NCBI GenBank assembly: GCA_902800435.1
Contig: CADCEQ010000001.1
Span: 1 to 64,000, forward strand
Origin: an uncultured Prevotellaceae bacterium
GTDB taxonomy: Bacteria; Bacteroidota; Bacteroidia; Bacteroidales; Bacteroidaceae
DNA length: 64,000 nt
Direction: 5' to 3'
Part shown: one piece after another, positions 62,770 to 64,000 of the stretch
Numbering within the stretch: the first letter of the stretch is position 1
Layout: each line of letters begins with the position of its first letter
Program-made: the position numbers and the translations under genes
The notes under the pieces: generated by a model
What the model was told of the DNA's origin: nothing
Database searches by the model: none
Seen by the model: only the letters and a program-made list of their open reading frames with translations

Positions 62770-64000
62770 ATGATGAAGCAGGTAAACATGAAGATTCCGT
62801 TCAGGATGCTGGCCTTGCTATTGGGCCTGTTCCTGTCGGTAGGAGCCTTTGCACAGCAGATTGCCGTGAAAGGCCATGTGAAAGATGCCAGTGGTGAGGA
62901 CGTCATCGGCGCTACCGTGCGTGTAGCAGGTACGCAGACGGCCACCGTCACTGACTTCAATGGTGTTTTCACTCTCAGCGCCAACCGGGGAGCCACCATC
63001 ACCGTGAGCTACGTGGGCTACCAGACGGCCACCGTCGCCGCAGCCCCGACGCTGGAGATTACACTCGAGGAAGATGCCACGACGCTGAACGACGTTGTGG
63101 TCATCGGTTATGGCGTTGCCAAGAAGAGCGACCTTACCGGTTCGGTGACGGCAATGAAGCCCGACACGAAGAACAAGGGTGTCGTCGTCAACGCTCAGGA
63201 TATGATGCAGGGTAAGATTGCCGGTGTGAACGTCACCTCCAATGACGGTACGCCCGGCGGTGGCGCCACCATCCGCATCCGTGGCGGCTCGTCGCTGAAT
63301 GCCAACAACGACCCGTTGCTGGTCATCGACGGTGTGCCTATGGATAACAACGGTGTGAAGGGTGTGGCCAACCTCCTTTCGACCATCAACCCGCAGGACA
63401 TCGAGACCTTCAACGTGCTGAAGGATGCCTCGGCCACGGCCATCTACGGTAGCCGCGGTTCTAACGGTGTCATCATCATCACGACGAAGAAGGGTCGCAG
63501 GGGTCAGAGCATGCAGGTTTCTTACGCCGGCAGTTTGACCATCAGCACCAACAAGAACACGCTCGACGTGATGGATGCCACCCAGTATCGCAACTTCATC
63601 AAGGACATCTGGGGCCAGCAGAGCGATGCCTACCAGATGCTCGGTACAGCCGATACCGACTGGCAGAAGGAGATTTACCGCACGGCCATCTCGCATGACC
63701 ACAACGTCACGCTGTCGGGCTCGTTCAAGGAACTGCCCTACCGCGTCTCGTTGGGTTATACCGACCAGCAGGGTACGCTGAAAGGCTCCGACTTCAAGCG
63801 CGTGACGGCAGCCGTTAACCTGAACCCGTCGCTGCTCGAGGATCACTTGACGCTGAACCTCAACGGCAAGGGCATGTTTGCCCACTCGCTGTTCGCCGAC
63901 GGTGGTGCTGTGGGCGCAGCCTTCCGTTTCGACCCGACGCAGGATCCTTATGCCTACACCTCGCCTTACCACAAGGCCATGATGGGCGACAAGGTCACCC
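62770..64000 (+). CDS. susC: SusC-like TonB-dependent receptor of the starch locus (partial, runs off the window)
   Basis: The first 410 codons of a SusC-type outer-membrane receptor. Signal peptide about 1-29 (two ATGs at 62770 and 62773, a third at 62788; start not certain). A carboxypeptidase-regulatory-like domain (about 31-103, GATVRVAGTQTATVTDFNG...ITVSYVGYQ), then the TonB-box region TTLNDVVVIGYGVAKKSDLTGSV, then the plug with MMQGKIAGVNVTS, IRIRGGSSLNANNDPLLVIDGVPMDN, ATAIYGSRGSNGVIIITTKKG, and the first barrel strands. Divergent from the LacI gene; SusD and surface amylase genes are expected beyond the right edge. Imports maltooligosaccharides, judged by the adjoining starch enzymes. 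Confidence 0.93.
   Translation, partial: MMKQVNMKIPFRMLALLLGLFLSVGAFAQQIAVKGHVKDASGEDVIGATVRVAGTQTATVTDFNGVFTLSANRGATITVSYVGYQTATVAAAPTLEITLEEDATTLNDVVVIGYGVAKKSDLTGSVTAMKPDTKNKGVVVNAQDMMQGKIAGVNVTSNDGTPGGGATIRIRGGSSLNANNDPLLVIDGVPMDNNGVKGVANLLSTINPQDIETFNVLKDASATAIYGSRGSNGVIIITTKKGRRGQSMQVSYAGSLTISTNKNTLDVMDATQYRNFIKDIWGQQSDAYQMLGTADTDWQKEIYRTAISHDHNVTLSGSFKELPYRVSLGYTDQQGTLKGSDFKRVTAAVNLNPSLLEDHLTLNLNGKGMFAHSLFADGGAVGAAFRFDPTQDPYAYTSPYHKAMMGDKVT

Noticed and set aside
62818..63972. 384-codon minus-strand frame
   Set aside because: Antisense to the SusC gene; no domain.

Overview
This window comes from a carbohydrate-degrading member of the Bacteroidales, most likely a Prevotella-type gut or rumen bacterium. 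The grounds are three SusC/TonB receptors and two SusD lipoproteins, GH97 and GH127 enzymes, C-terminal LSG-R-V...KG-Y-I..GKK secretion tails, Bacteroidota -7 boxes (TAnnTTTG) and a general lack of Shine-Dalgarno sites. I saw no rRNA, tRNA or CRISPR array. Layout: (1) 1-2741 is the end of a fructan locus (tail of an unknown gene, a GH32 lipoprotein, a small secreted binding protein). (2) 2742-3917 is a gene-poor stretch with a broken third GH32 and several hairpin repeats. (3) 3918-15765 is a cassette for rhamnose/arabinose/galactose-containing plant glycans: GH2, GH127, L-rhamnose mutarotase, a GH78 rhamnosidase fused to a DUF1593-like protein, and a convergent GH30. (4) 15959-19670 resumes fructan use: GH32, MFS sugar transporter, fructokinase; then a GH43. 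(5) 20984-25887 holds two tandem ECF sigma / anti-sigma / secreted-protein cassettes that look like a duplication. (6) 26115-43398 (minus strand) is a tight seven-gene operon with two SusC/SusD pairs and three fasciclin (FAS1) lipoproteins but no glycosidase, preceded by a 1332-residue repeat protein. (7) 48056-64000 is a starch locus: GH13 amylase, type I pullulanase, surface binding protein, GH97, GH77, MFS transporter, LacI regulator and the start of a divergent SusC. How it works together: the surface enzymes and SusC/D import oligosaccharides, the periplasmic enzymes finish them, and MFS carriers plus kinase or mutarotase take the sugars into metabolism. In the starch locus two copies of the palindrome GCAAACGTTTGC lie exactly 55 bases upstream of the -7 boxes of the SusC and GH77 genes, and the SusC copy is 56 bases from the LacI gene's own -7 box, which suggests one LacI-type regulon controlling import and degradation. 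The least ordinary items are the FAS1/SusCD operon without enzymes, a REP-associated transposase (RAYT) inserted in the starch operon with copies of its presumed own palindromes inside its reading frame and an extra C-terminal Rossmann-like domain, the twin sigma cassettes, the GH78-DUF1593 fusion, and several families of palindromic repeats, some of them translated in frame. All family calls come from reading motifs by eye; no database search was possible.
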